From: CAYXPG01 sp964564845
Lineage (GTDB): Bacteria > Planctomycetota > Phycisphaerae > Sedimentisphaerales > Anaerobacaceae
Length of the DNA stretch: 10,007 nucleotides
Assembly (NCBI GenBank): GCA_964564845.1
Contig: CAZMCN010000077.1
Coordinates: 1 to 10,007 of the forward strand
Reading direction: 5' to 3'
Shown one piece after another: positions 1 to 6,064 of the stretch. The notes under the pieces were generated by a model. That model was not told the origin of the DNA, did no database searches, and saw only the letters and a program-made list of their open reading frames with translations. Position 1 is the first letter of the stretch; each line of letters starts with the position of its first letter. A program made the translations under genes and the position numbers.

Positions 1-2
1 CA

Positions 3-77
3 GGTTATCGGCAAAAACAAGCAAAATTATTCAATTATGTTAAGACACAAGGAAAAGTTCTTAACAAAGAAAAATAA
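3..77 (+). CDS. Possible 3' end of an upstream gene
   Basis: The frame starting at base 3 is open from the window edge to a TAA at 75-77 and reads as a lysine- and glutamine-rich tail ending in LNKEK. A GC-rich inverted repeat begins directly after the stop (78-96). Only 24 codons are visible and no family can be recognised. Frame 1 is also open across this stretch, to a TGA at about 124-126. The choice of frame is therefore a guess based on the lysine-rich tail and the hairpin after the stop. Confidence 0.2.
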   Translation, partial: GYRQKQAKLFNYVKTQGKVLNKEK

Positions 78-97
78 GGCCGCTTCGTCTCCGGCCC
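66..97 (-). terminator. Possible minus-strand intrinsic terminator
   Basis: On the minus strand GGCCG (96-92) pairs with CGGCC (82-78) around a 9-nt loop, and the hairpin is followed by TTATTTTTCTTT. The stem is only 5 bp, though all G-C. No minus-strand gene feeding it was recognised. As a plus-strand hairpin it could instead mark the end of the preceding gene, but no T-run follows on that side. Confidence 0.3.
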
Positions 98-160
98 AAA
101 TGTATGTATTTATATGGAAATTTTGATATTATGATAATATTGATGAAAGGTTGAAACATT

Positions 161-298
161 ATGAAAGCATTTTTGCTAAAAATTACAGCAGTAGTGGTTT
201 TGATTGTGGCGTCCCTTTTCGCAGTTAAACTCTTCCTGCCCAGCCAAACCCCAATAACCACTAAGCAAAATCCGTTTTTATCCTGTTATCCCGTCTAA
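161..298 (+). CDS. Small membrane-anchored or signal-peptide-like protein, possibly truncated
   Basis: This is a 45-codon ORF starting with ATG at 161. A weak purine-rich ribosome-binding stretch (GAAAGG, 145-150) ends 10 nt upstream. Residues 1-7 contain two lysines, residues 8-26 form one hydrophobic segment (ITAVVVLIVASLFAVKLFL), and the remainder is a short polar tail. This is the layout of an uncleaved signal anchor or of the N-terminus of an exported protein. The frame stops abruptly and is followed by T-rich spacer sequence, so it may be the 5' stub of a longer decayed gene. No family is recognised. The reverse-strand ORF over the same bases has no supporting features. Confidence 0.4.
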   Translation: MKAFLLKITAVVVLIVASLFAVKLFLPSQTPITTKQNPFLSCYPV

Positions 299-402
299 TT
301 TTTTTCGTTCCTTTTTGCCTTCGCGGCTTCTTTTTCGTTTTGAATTTTGCACTATGGTTTTTAGCTTTTCGTTTTAACTTTTGACTTTTTACTGAACTTT
401 TG
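299..402. other. T-rich low-complexity spacer
   Basis: Just over 100 bases are dominated by TTTTC, TTTTG and TTTTA tracts, with degenerate repetition of TTTTGA/TTTTAA/TTTTGC words. A similar short stretch (TTTTTTTCGTTTTTGAGTTT) occurs at 8551-8570. No coding frame or convincing promoter is seen. It fits decayed intergenic DNA between the small ORF and the transposase relic. Confidence 0.4.
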
Positions 403-437
403 CAAAATTGAAGATTTGGACTCCAAATGGGTAATTT
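403..437. repeat. Hyphenated palindrome upstream of the transposase relic
   Basis: ATTTGGA (414-420) and TCCAAAT (422-428) form a perfect 7-bp inverted repeat with one central base. A looser outer pairing exists between CAAAATT (403-409) and AATTTG (432-437). It lies about 60 bases before the transposase start. It could be an internal IS structure or part of the IS end, which is inference, because the other IS end is missing and terminal repeats cannot be compared. Confidence 0.4.
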
Positions 438-489
438 GACGACAAATATTGATAGAAGGACATATTACAAAATCATGGAGGATACGCTT

Positions 490-837
490 ATGCCAGCTAT
501 CGTGGGGTTTCCAACGCTCGTCAAACAAGCCTTGGAAGAATCCGGCTCGCATTTTGCCAACGAGCCGGAACGCCAACATTTTGCTGAATACCTTACCGGT
601 TTGATGATAGCTAATCACAAAAACGTATCGGCAATCAATCGAGAGTTTGCTGTCACTACAGACCAATCTTGCCTTAACCGCTGGATTGCAGAAGCTGAGT
701 GGGACGAGGAAGAGATTAACCAGAAACGACTCAAATGGCTGCAGAAAAGGCAGGGTGGAACCGGACAGTACCTTCAGGAGTTTGATTGCAGAACGATAGG
801 GCAAGAAAATTTTCCTGTGGGACGCCTTCGTTTTTGA
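490..837 (+). pseudogene. Truncated IS701-like DDE transposase (N-terminal fragment)
   Basis: The ATG at 490 is preferred over the in-frame ATG at 427 because GGAGGA (477-482) sits 7 nt upstream and MPAIVGFP is how these transposases begin. The fragment shows the conserved N-terminal region of IS701-type DDE transposases: HFAEYLTGL, INREF, and TTDQSCLNR followed by a tryptophan-rich ERLxWLQ-like stretch (here RLKWLQ, codons about 81-86). An intact protein is several hundred residues with a DDE catalytic core. Here homology stops near codon 86-90, and the rest of the frame is merely antisense to the end of the acetyltransferase gene. All catalytic residues are therefore missing. The family assignment comes from motif memory and IS4-superfamily relatives are possible; the truncation itself is clear. 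Confidence 0.75.
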
Positions 838-1231
838 TTTTGTCAGGACTTTTGAAACCAAAGCGTTCATAAAAGTCGGGGTCTCCGACAAGTACGCAGC
901 CCTGGGCGCCCAAATCTTTTAACAAATTCAGGCCTTGGTTGACAAGTTTTGTGCCGATAGCTTTTTTCTGATAATCAGGCAGAACAGAGACGGGCCCCAG
1001 GCCATACCAGTTCTTACTTCCATCTGAAAAAGTTACAGGCGAAAAAGCAATGTGAGCCACTAATTTTCCGTCAATTTCCGCAACGAGTGAAATAGTGAGT
1101 GCATTGGCGTTGCGCAAGGCATTGATGATGAATTGTTCAGTATTTTTACTGGCGGGGTGATTTTCAAAAGCCCGTTTCGTTATATCGGTTATTGCTTCGG
1201 CATCTGACTGGTTTTCTTTACGTATAATCAT
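731..1231 (-). CDS. GNAT-family N-acetyltransferase (YhbS-like)
   Basis: The 166-residue protein has the usual length of YhbS-like GNAT enzymes, which transfer acetyl from acetyl-CoA to an amine. The substrate cannot be told from sequence. Visible family features are the opening IRxExxxDAEAI (3-14), NALTISLVAE (43-52), HIAFSPVT (60-67), NWYGLGPVSVLP (74-85), the CoA-binding motif A (88-93) and the C-terminal GDPxFYxRFGF (116-126). Motif A reads QKKAIG instead of the usual QxxGxG, so the first glycine is alanine (residue 91). The ATG at 1231 has only a weak purine stretch upstream. The 3' end overlaps the transposase relic, and its TGA stop (733-731) lies inside the transposase-like RLKWLQ coding stretch. 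The gene otherwise appears intact, so the insertion or deletion ended exactly at its tail. Confidence 0.9.
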   Translation of the reverse strand: MIIRKENQSDAEAITDITKRAFENHPASKNTEQFIINALRNANALTISLVAEIDGKLVAHIAFSPVTFSDGSKNWYGLGPVSVLPDYQKKAIGTKLVNQGLNLLKDLGAQGCVLVGDPDFYERFGFKSPDKIKNEGVPQENFLALSFCNQTPEGTVRFHPAFSAAI

Positions 1232-1241
1232 TTGACATTTC

Positions 1242-1526
1242 TCATTTTACGAAACACGATTTTGTACCGATGACATAGATAATTTTACAAAATTCACTGC
1301 TGCATAGTGAAGAAAATTCCATTCCATGCCCGGTTTTCCTCAAGATCACGTAAAAATACTGAATTTTCGCATCCCAAAATCTTACGGTTGCTACCTCAGA
1401 CCAGCTCCTGGCCGATCCAGCATTCATAAAATCAGGTTTTGTTAAGGCTGTTATTTTCTTTCCTTCAAGGATTGTTTCGGTTTTGAGATGCTTGATTTCT
1501 TCGGATTTTCCGAACTTTATGGTCAT
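1242..1526 (-). pseudogene. Unrecognised protein fragment upstream of the acetyltransferase
   Basis: From ATG 1526 the minus strand reads 94 residues, but there is no ribosome binding site. The same frame stays open upstream to about 1640, with a coding-like flavour (RGFSISFSAANPSQPRY, then TIKFGKSEEIKHLKTE, ITALTKPDFMNAG, SARSWSEVATVRFWD). The alternation of short hydrophobic stretches and charged turns suggests a beta-rich domain, perhaps the C-terminus of an extracellular protein. The last 30 or so residues (cysteine-rich, ending TKSCFVK) look like read-through into spacer. No family is recognised. The most economical reading is a 5'-truncated, decayed C-terminal fragment ending just before the acetyltransferase gene. 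A genuine small gene is less likely. Confidence 0.35.
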
Positions 1527-1606
1527 ATAGCTGAAATAGCGGGGCTGTGAAGGATTTGCTGCGGAGAAGCTTATGGAAAAACCCCGAAGTTTGAGTAAGT
1601 ATGGTC

Positions 1607-1635
1607 TTGACTTGTGTAAAGACTTATGCGATAAA
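1607..1635 (+). promoter_or_regulatory. Probable sigma70-type promoter of the sulfatase gene
   Basis: TTGACT (1607-1612) is followed after 17 bases by GATAAA (1630-1635), preceded by TG at 1627-1628 as in extended -10 promoters. Transcription would start near 1642, leaving a leader of about 50 nt before the ATG at 1692. The -10 box matches the consensus at only 4 of 6 positions, and the region overlaps the open minus-strand frame. Confidence 0.4.
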
Positions 1636-1691
1636 ATAAGTTATAAAAATCAGTGAAGACAAAAAACATTTTATGGAAAATGGAGTTAAAA

Positions 1692-3203
1692 ATGTATACA
1701 AGGAGAGATTTCTTAAGACTTGCAGGTTCTGGTATAGCAGCTTCGGCATTCGCGCAATACTTATTTGCTGAAGACAATAATCAGAAGAAACCAAACATTC
1801 TTTTCATTATGAGTGACGACCATACCTCGCAGGCTATAAGTGCCTATGGTGGGATGCTGGCAGATGTGTGCCCAACGCCGAACATAGACCGTATTGCCCA
1901 GGAAGGAATGCTCTTTAAGAACTGTTTTGTAACTAATTCAATATGCACTCCCAGCCGAGCAGCTATATTTACCGGCAAGTATTCACACATGAACGGCGTA
2001 TACAAGTTCACCGCGCTTGACCAGAGCCAGCCGACGCTGCCGAAGTATATGAAGAAGGCTGGATATAACACATGTTTGATAGGTAAATATCATCTTTACT
2101 CCAACCCGGTAGGACTTGATTATTGGTCAATTCTTCCAGGACAGGGCCGGTATCACAACCCCAGATTCATCGAGATGGGGGATGAAAGTCCGACGGGACG
2201 GGTTAAAAAAGGCAAGAAAACAACTTACGAAGGACATTCCTCAGATGTTATTGCTGATAAAGCATTAGACTACCTCAAGAACAAGAGAGACAAGGACAAA
2301 CCGTTTATGTTCTTCTGTCATTTTAAGGCACCTCATGACAGGTGGGAATTTGCTGAACGTTACCGCAGCTTTCTTGAAGATGTCGAGATACCTGAACCAA
2401 CAAACCTCTTCGACGATTATGAGGGTCGCTCAGATATGCTGAAAAAACAGCTTCAGTATATCGGCAGCGATTGGGGAAATCATACGAATTTCAGAAAAGA
2501 AACCGCTCACCTTGAAGGTAAAGAAAAGAAGAAAATGCAGTACCAGCTTTACATGAAGAAATATCTTCGCTGCGTTAAGGGTGTGGATGATAATGTAGGC
2601 CGGATACTGGACTACCTTGATGAGTCAGGTTTGTCGGACAACACAATAGTAACGTATACGGGGGACCAGGGTTTCTTTCTGGGAGAGCATGGATTGTACG
2701 ACAAGCGCATTATGTATGAAGAGGCGCTGCGCATGCCATTCCTGGTCCGCTGGCCCGGTCATATTAAGCGCGGCTCGACAAGCGAAGGGATGATACTTAA
2801 TATCGATTTTGCCCCGACGATTATGGATGCCGCAGGGATTAAACCTGATCTGGGTATGCAGGGACGCAGTTTTGTTCCGCTTCTTATGGGTACTATACCC
2901 TCGGACTGGCGAAAATCAATGTATTACCGCTACTATTATTCACATTTCGAGACCGAACCCCACTATGGAGTGAGAACTCACACACACAAACTGATATACT
3001 TTAATCGAATCGACCAATGGGAACTTTATGATTTGGTAAGAGACCCTCATGAGATGAAGAATATTTACGATGACCCGAAACATGAAAACCTGGTCAAGGA
3101 GCTAAAAAAAGAGCTCAAACGTCTCCAGACGAAACTGGGGGACGATCCTGAAGATATTGGTAATAATCCGAAAATAGGTGATCTAGATAAGGACCTGCTT
3201 TAG
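1692..3203 (+). CDS. Tat-exported type I sulfatase (formylglycine-dependent)
   Basis: The 503-residue enzyme hydrolyses sulfate esters, probably of a sulfated polysaccharide or glycan outside the cytoplasm. The start is ATG 1692, because GGAG (1682-1685) lies 6 nt upstream and the protein then opens with a twin-arginine signal (TRRDFLRLAG, residues 3-12). Upstream GTG 1653 and ATG 1680 would bury the signal. Type I sulfatase residues are in order: metal ligands D42-D43 (SDDH), the C85-T-P-S-R motif whose cysteine becomes formylglycine, GKYHL with K132 and H134, KAPH with H215, D325-Q326 (TGDQG), and EHGLYDK with H333 and K338. The C-terminus (from about residue 415) matches the small DUF4976-like sulfatase domain, with LYDLVRDPHEMKN. 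The length is normal for family S1. No maturase (anSME or FGE) lies in the window. Substrate and subfamily remain open; relatives with this DQG/EHGLYDK layout include GlcNAc-6-sulfatase-like and iduronate-2-sulfatase-like enzymes. Confidence 0.95.
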   Translation: MYTRRDFLRLAGSGIAASAFAQYLFAEDNNQKKPNILFIMSDDHTSQAISAYGGMLADVCPTPNIDRIAQEGMLFKNCFVTNSICTPSRAAIFTGKYSHMNGVYKFTALDQSQPTLPKYMKKAGYNTCLIGKYHLYSNPVGLDYWSILPGQGRYHNPRFIEMGDESPTGRVKKGKKTTYEGHSSDVIADKALDYLKNKRDKDKPFMFFCHFKAPHDRWEFAERYRSFLEDVEIPEPTNLFDDYEGRSDMLKKQLQYIGSDWGNHTNFRKETAHLEGKEKKKMQYQLYMKKYLRCVKGVDDNVGRILDYLDESGLSDNTIVTYTGDQGFFLGEHGLYDKRIMYEEALRMPFLVRWPGHIKRGSTSEGMILNIDFAPTIMDAAGIKPDLGMQGRSFVPLLMGTIPSDWRKSMYYRYYYSHFETEPHYGVRTHTHKLIYFNRIDQWELYDLVRDPHEMKNIYDDPKHENLVKELKKELKRLQTKLGDDPEDIGNNPKIGDLDKDLL

Positions 3204-3270
3204 ATATAGAAGCATAAGTACTGTTAATGCGGACAAATCAACCGATGATTCGAAATGCTGAAAAGTAATA

Positions 3271-3457
3271 ATGAAGTTAACGATAAAGCGTTTTATCATC
3301 CAAAGGCTCAAAAAAAGGCTTTACATTAATCGAGCTTTTGGTGCTTATATCCGTTATCGCGCTGTTGATGTTGACTATTATATACAACCACACTACAACC
3401 AAAACGCTGAATATATCGTTGAAAACTACTTTTCGTTGGATTAACAAAAGCTCTTAA
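3271..3457 (+). pseudogene. Frameshifted, truncated type IV pseudopilin relic
   Basis: The frame at 3317-3457 begins with GFTLIELLVLISVIALLML, the prepilin N-methylation signature (cleavage between G and F, with E at +5). Planctomycete pseudopilin-like secreted proteins commonly carry it. That frame has no start codon after its upstream stop at 3284-3286. The only nearby ATG (3271) is in another frame, and the two join if one A is removed from the A7 run at 3310-3316. After about 20 residues of membrane helix the sequence no longer resembles a pilin and stops after NKSS. It is thus both frameshifted and missing its globular domain. The ATG has only a weak AAAAG ribosome-binding stretch. A sequencing error in A7 could explain the frameshift but not the truncation. 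Confidence 0.6.
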
Positions 3458-3635
3458 AGCTTGTCTCCAAAATGTCTCCACAAGCAAGAACTTTTAGTCC
3501 GGAAAACGAAATACACCCCTCTTTTTATGCCAATATCGAACTTTTTCAGAAGATTTTGAAGCACCTCGGATATATAATCGGGCTTCGGGGGAAGGGAAAG
3601 GGGAAGAACCCCAAAGTCGTGGTTTTGTAATCCGT
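3458..3635. other. Spacer without a recognised gene
   Basis: No supported coding region is seen. The stretch contains two copies of TGTCTCCA (3462-3469, 3473-3480) flanked by a 6-bp inverted repeat, GCTTGT (3459-3464) with ACAAGC (3480-3485), and then a G- and A-rich segment (3584-3605). The repeat pair could be a recombination or protein-binding site, but nothing nearby (no recombinase gene) supports that. The 84-codon minus-strand ORF over this region runs through a terminator and has no family resemblance. Confidence 0.4.
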
Positions 3636-3669
3636 AAAAAAAGCCTCCCCAAGATGTGACTTGGGGGCT
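3636..3669 (-). terminator. Intrinsic terminator, minus strand
   Basis: On the minus strand CTTGGGG closes on CCCCAAG: 3653-3647 pairs with 3660-3666 around a 6-nt loop, extended by a wobble pair and flanking AGC/GCT pairs. It is followed immediately by seven T residues (3642-3636). This is a textbook rho-independent terminator. It points away from the EF-G2 gene, and no minus-strand protein gene is seen before it. Confidence 0.6.
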
Positions 3670-3711
3670 AAATATTTGGATTTGGTGCGGGGCAAACGAC
3701 AGATACACACA

Positions 3712-3729
3712 AATCCTTAAAATCCTTAA
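3712..3729. repeat. Tandem 9-bp duplication
   Basis: AATCCTTAA occurs twice head to tail (3712-3720, 3721-3729). Read on the minus strand it gives two AAGGAT words in the candidate small RNA. With only two copies it may simply be slippage. Confidence 0.4.
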
Positions 3730-3838
3730 AAAAACATTAGCTTTTATATGCAGATTACTGTAATATTACTTAAACTGACCGTTTCTTTGAAATGGAGCAG
3801 TTCAAGTGTGGTCGTCGCTCGTGAATCGTGTCTCGTCA

Positions 3839-3876
3839 GTTGAAGCCAACTACGTCGGCAATTGGTTTAACTTTTT
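3839..3876. other. Imperfect stem-loop, terminator-like on the plus strand
   Basis: GTTGAAGCCAA (3839-3849) pairs with TTGGTTTAAC (3862-3871) with one bulged G and one G-T pair, and a 12-nt loop. On the plus strand it is followed by TTTTT (3872-3876), which resembles a weak terminator, but no plus-strand gene precedes it. On the minus strand it would be a 5' hairpin of the candidate small RNA. Confidence 0.4.
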
Positions 3877-3895
3877 ATACAATAAGCTAAAAAAG

Positions 3896-3923
3896 ATTTT
3901 ATATATTAAATTAAATCGGTCAA
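3896..3923 (-). promoter_or_regulatory. Promoter-like pair for the candidate small RNA
   Basis: On the minus strand TTGACC (3923-3918) is separated by 16 bases from TAAAAT (3901-3896). Each box matches the sigma70 consensus at 5 of 6 positions. The same two hexamers with the same spacing precede etfB (8622-8649), which makes chance less attractive, though the surroundings are very AT-rich. Confidence 0.45.
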
Positions 3924-3995
3924 TTTGATTATTATCACTCATTTAGAAATTATTTGGGCATACGTTCAGGAAATAAGATACTTGGAGATTAAGAA

Positions 3996-6026
3996 GTGGT
4001 TAGTACCGGCGATATTCGTAATATAATACTTTTAGGGCACGGCGGAAGCGGTAAAACCTCCTTAGCAGAGGCGATTCTGCACACAACAGGGGCATCGAAC
4101 CGGCTGGGAAGCGTTGACGAAAAAACAAGTATCTGCGACTACTACGAAGAAGAAAAAGAACACCAGCACTCCATCGCCTCTGCGATAGTCCACACCGCAT
4201 ACAACGGTGTGACAATAAATATCATCGATACGCCGGGCTATCCTGATTTCATCGGCCCGGCCATAAAGGCGATACCTGCGGCTGAGACGGCGGTAATCGT
4301 AATAAGTGCAGCGGCGGGAATAGAGACCAATACTCGAAAAATGTTCCAGTTGGCGACGGATGCGGATATGCCGCGGGTGATTGTCATAAATAAAATTGAC
4401 GCTGATAACATCGACCCGCGGGGGCTGCTGAAAAATATCCGTGAAACTTTCGGGCCGCAATGCCGATGCGCGAATCTTCCTGCTGCGGACAAGAAATCGG
4501 TGATAGACTGTATCGAGAACCAAAACGGGGAATCGCCTTTGATGGACGTCGGCCCGGCCCATACCGAACTAATCGAAAGCGTTATCGAGGCGGACGATGG
4601 GCTTATGGAAAGTTATCTGGGCGGCGAAGAGATATCCGCTGAAAAAATATCTTCGGTATTCGTAGAGGCGTTAAAGGCAGGGACAATTATCCCTGTGGTC
4701 TTTACGAATGCGCGTGGTGAAATCGGGGTAAATGAATTTGTCGATATTATAGCCAAATACACGCCTTCGCCTCAGCAGGCAAAAGCGGCTTCGCTCAAAG
4801 ACGGTGAGAAAACAACTGAGCTTACGGCAGATGCATCCGGGCCATTGGCCGGTCTCGTATTTCGTATCGGCTTTGACCCTCGGTCTAATATGAAGTATTC
4901 GGCCATCCGTCTTTTCAGCGGTATAATCAAATCGGACACCAACATATTTCGCAATGACGAGAAGAAAGGTATTCGGCCGGGGCATATTCTGAAACCGCAG
5001 GGCGGCGAAAACAAAGAAACCGCAGCCGGCGTTGCAGGCGATATTATAACGTTGGCGAAAGTGGAAGAGTTGAAAATCGGCGATGTTGTTCACGACGGGA
5101 AAGTGGCTGGAAGTTTTGATATGCCGGCAGCGCCTGAGCCGATGTATTCACTGGCGATTGAGCCGGCCACGAGAGGGGACGAGCAAAAAATCAGCACAGC
5201 CATCGAGAAGCTGTGCGAGGAAGACCCCTGCTTTAAGGTTTTGCGGGACCAGCAGACAAAAGAATTAGTCATCAGCGGGCTTGGTGATTTGCACCTGCGG
5301 GTGATACTCGAGAAGATGGAGAGGAATTTTAATCTTTCGGTACATACGAAGGAACCGAAGATTCCGTATCGTGAGACAATTACGGCCAAGGCCGAGGGGC
5401 ACTACCGGCACAAGAAACAGACCGGCGGAGCAGGACAGTTCGGCGAAGTTTATCTTCGCATTGAGCCGGCTGAACGGGATTCGGACCCGCCTTTGGATTT
5501 TAGCTGGGACATTTTCGGCGCTTCGATACCCGGGCAGTTCGAGCCGGCCGTTCACAAAGGTATTAACGACGTAATGCAGAGCGGAGTCGTGGCGGGCTTC
5601 CCCTTACAAGATATAAAAGTCTCTATCTATGACGGCAAACATCATCCGGTCGATTCAAAGGAAGTGGCGTTTCGTGCGGCAGGCAAGGGAGCATTTATCG
5701 ATGCGGTTCAAAAGGCGAAGCCTGTTCTACTTGAGCCAATCGTGAATATGGAAATTACGGTGCCCTCTGAGAATATGGGCGATATCACGGGTGATTTAGC
5801 TTCAAGGCGCGGCAGGGTGCAGGGGCAGGATATGCTGGCAGGTAACTTTATCGTTATCAAGGCCCAGGTGCCGCTGTCTGAAGTTACACAGTATAACAGC
5901 CAATTGAAAAGCGTAACCGGCGGTCGCGGCAGCTACTCAATGGCGCTTAGCCATTATGAGCTTGTGCCGTCCAACGTGCAGCAGCAGGTTGTCGCTGCAT
6001 ACACAAAGAAGAAAGAAGGAGACTGA
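3996..6026 (+). CDS. Elongation factor G-like translational GTPase (EF-G2 type)
   Basis: The 676-residue ribosome-associated GTPase belongs to the EF-G2 paralogue group, exemplified by Thermus EF-G-2. The group's role beside the main EF-G is not settled. The start is GTG 3996 with GGAG (3984-3987) 8 nt upstream. The G domain shows G1 GHGGSGKT (14-21), G3 DTPGYPDF (78-85) and G4 NKID (132-135). The G2 threonine of canonical RGITI is replaced by serine 59 (QHSIAS). Domain II follows at about 285-370. Domain III (GLGDLHL) runs to about 460. Domain IV starts with HKKQTGGAGQFGEVYLR (about 470) and carries DGKHHPVDS. Domain V includes EPIVNMEI and TGDLASRRGRV, ending in SHYELVP. All five domains are present at near-normal length, so it should be functional. 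It stands alone, not in a str operon with rpsL, rpsG or tuf, which fits a paralogue. Confidence 0.95.
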   Translation: MVSTGDIRNIILLGHGGSGKTSLAEAILHTTGASNRLGSVDEKTSICDYYEEEKEHQHSIASAIVHTAYNGVTINIIDTPGYPDFIGPAIKAIPAAETAVIVISAAAGIETNTRKMFQLATDADMPRVIVINKIDADNIDPRGLLKNIRETFGPQCRCANLPAADKKSVIDCIENQNGESPLMDVGPAHTELIESVIEADDGLMESYLGGEEISAEKISSVFVEALKAGTIIPVVFTNARGEIGVNEFVDIIAKYTPSPQQAKAASLKDGEKTTELTADASGPLAGLVFRIGFDPRSNMKYSAIRLFSGIIKSDTNIFRNDEKKGIRPGHILKPQGGENKETAAGVAGDIITLAKVEELKIGDVVHDGKVAGSFDMPAAPEPMYSLAIEPATRGDEQKISTAIEKLCEEDPCFKVLRDQQTKELVISGLGDLHLRVILEKMERNFNLSVHTKEPKIPYRETITAKAEGHYRHKKQTGGAGQFGEVYLRIEPAERDSDPPLDFSWDIFGASIPGQFEPAVHKGINDVMQSGVVAGFPLQDIKVSIYDGKHHPVDSKEVAFRAAGKGAFIDAVQKAKPVLLEPIVNMEITVPSENMGDITGDLASRRGRVQGQDMLAGNFIVIKAQVPLSEVTQYNSQLKSVTGGRGSYSMALSHYELVPSNVQQQVVAAYTKKKEGD

Positions 6027-6040
6027 ACGGCCTTGCCCGA

Positions 6041-6064
6041 TTTACGATTCACGAAGCACGAATC
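6041..6064. repeat. Small inverted repeat between convergent genes
   Basis: GATTC (6046-6050) and GAATC (6060-6064) flank three CACGA-like words in the 36-base gap between the EF-G2 gene and the convergent kinase operon. The right arm overlaps the TGA of the phosphotransferase gene. The word ACGATTCACGA (6044-6054) occurs inverted at 3819-3829, also in a spacer. No T-run follows, so it is not a clear terminator. It may be a fragment of a dispersed intergenic repeat. Confidence 0.3.

Larger units (their letters stand above)
3636..3889 (-). ncRNA. Candidate small RNA transcript, minus strand
   Basis: A promoter-like pair (3896-3923, minus) and an intrinsic terminator (3636-3669, minus) bracket about 250 bases with no credible ORF. 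The predicted transcript would start near 3889. It contains an imperfect stem-loop of about 10 bp at 3871-3839 (GTTAAACCAA with TTGGCTTCAAC, one bulged G). It then has two tandem copies of TTAAGGATT (3729-3712), which resemble ribosome-binding sequences, and it ends with the terminator hairpin plus T7. It lies divergent to the EF-G2 gene. The boundaries are inferred from sequence motifs only, and AT-rich DNA yields promoter-like words by chance. Confidence 0.35.

Noticed and set aside
437..449. 13-base word TGACGACAAATAT shared with 8628-8640
   Set aside because: About one shared 13-mer is expected by chance in 10 kb; no flanking similarity.
3310..3316. Programmed frameshift at A7 in the pseudopilin frame
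   Set aside because: The joined product still lacks the globular domain of a pseudopilin, so decay is the better explanation.
3454..3708. 84-codon minus-strand ORF in the spacer before the EF-G2 gene
   Set aside because: It runs through the intrinsic terminator hairpin and T7, has no ribosome binding site and no recognisable motif; composition looks like translated non-coding DNA.
3584..3735. tRNA-like or attachment-site remnant (GGGG-AAGAA-CCCC and TGGTGCGGGG words)
   Set aside because: No T-loop consensus, no anticodon stem and no cloverleaf could be built on either strand; no integrase nearby.
3819..3829. 11-base word inverted relative to 6044-6054, both in spacers
   Set aside because: An 11-mer match is expected many times by chance in this length; kept only as a note under the small repeat.
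4062..4562. 166-codon minus-strand ORF inside the EF-G2 gene
   Set aside because: Arginine- and tyrosine-rich antisense shadow of a clearly coding G domain with intact motifs; no independent support.
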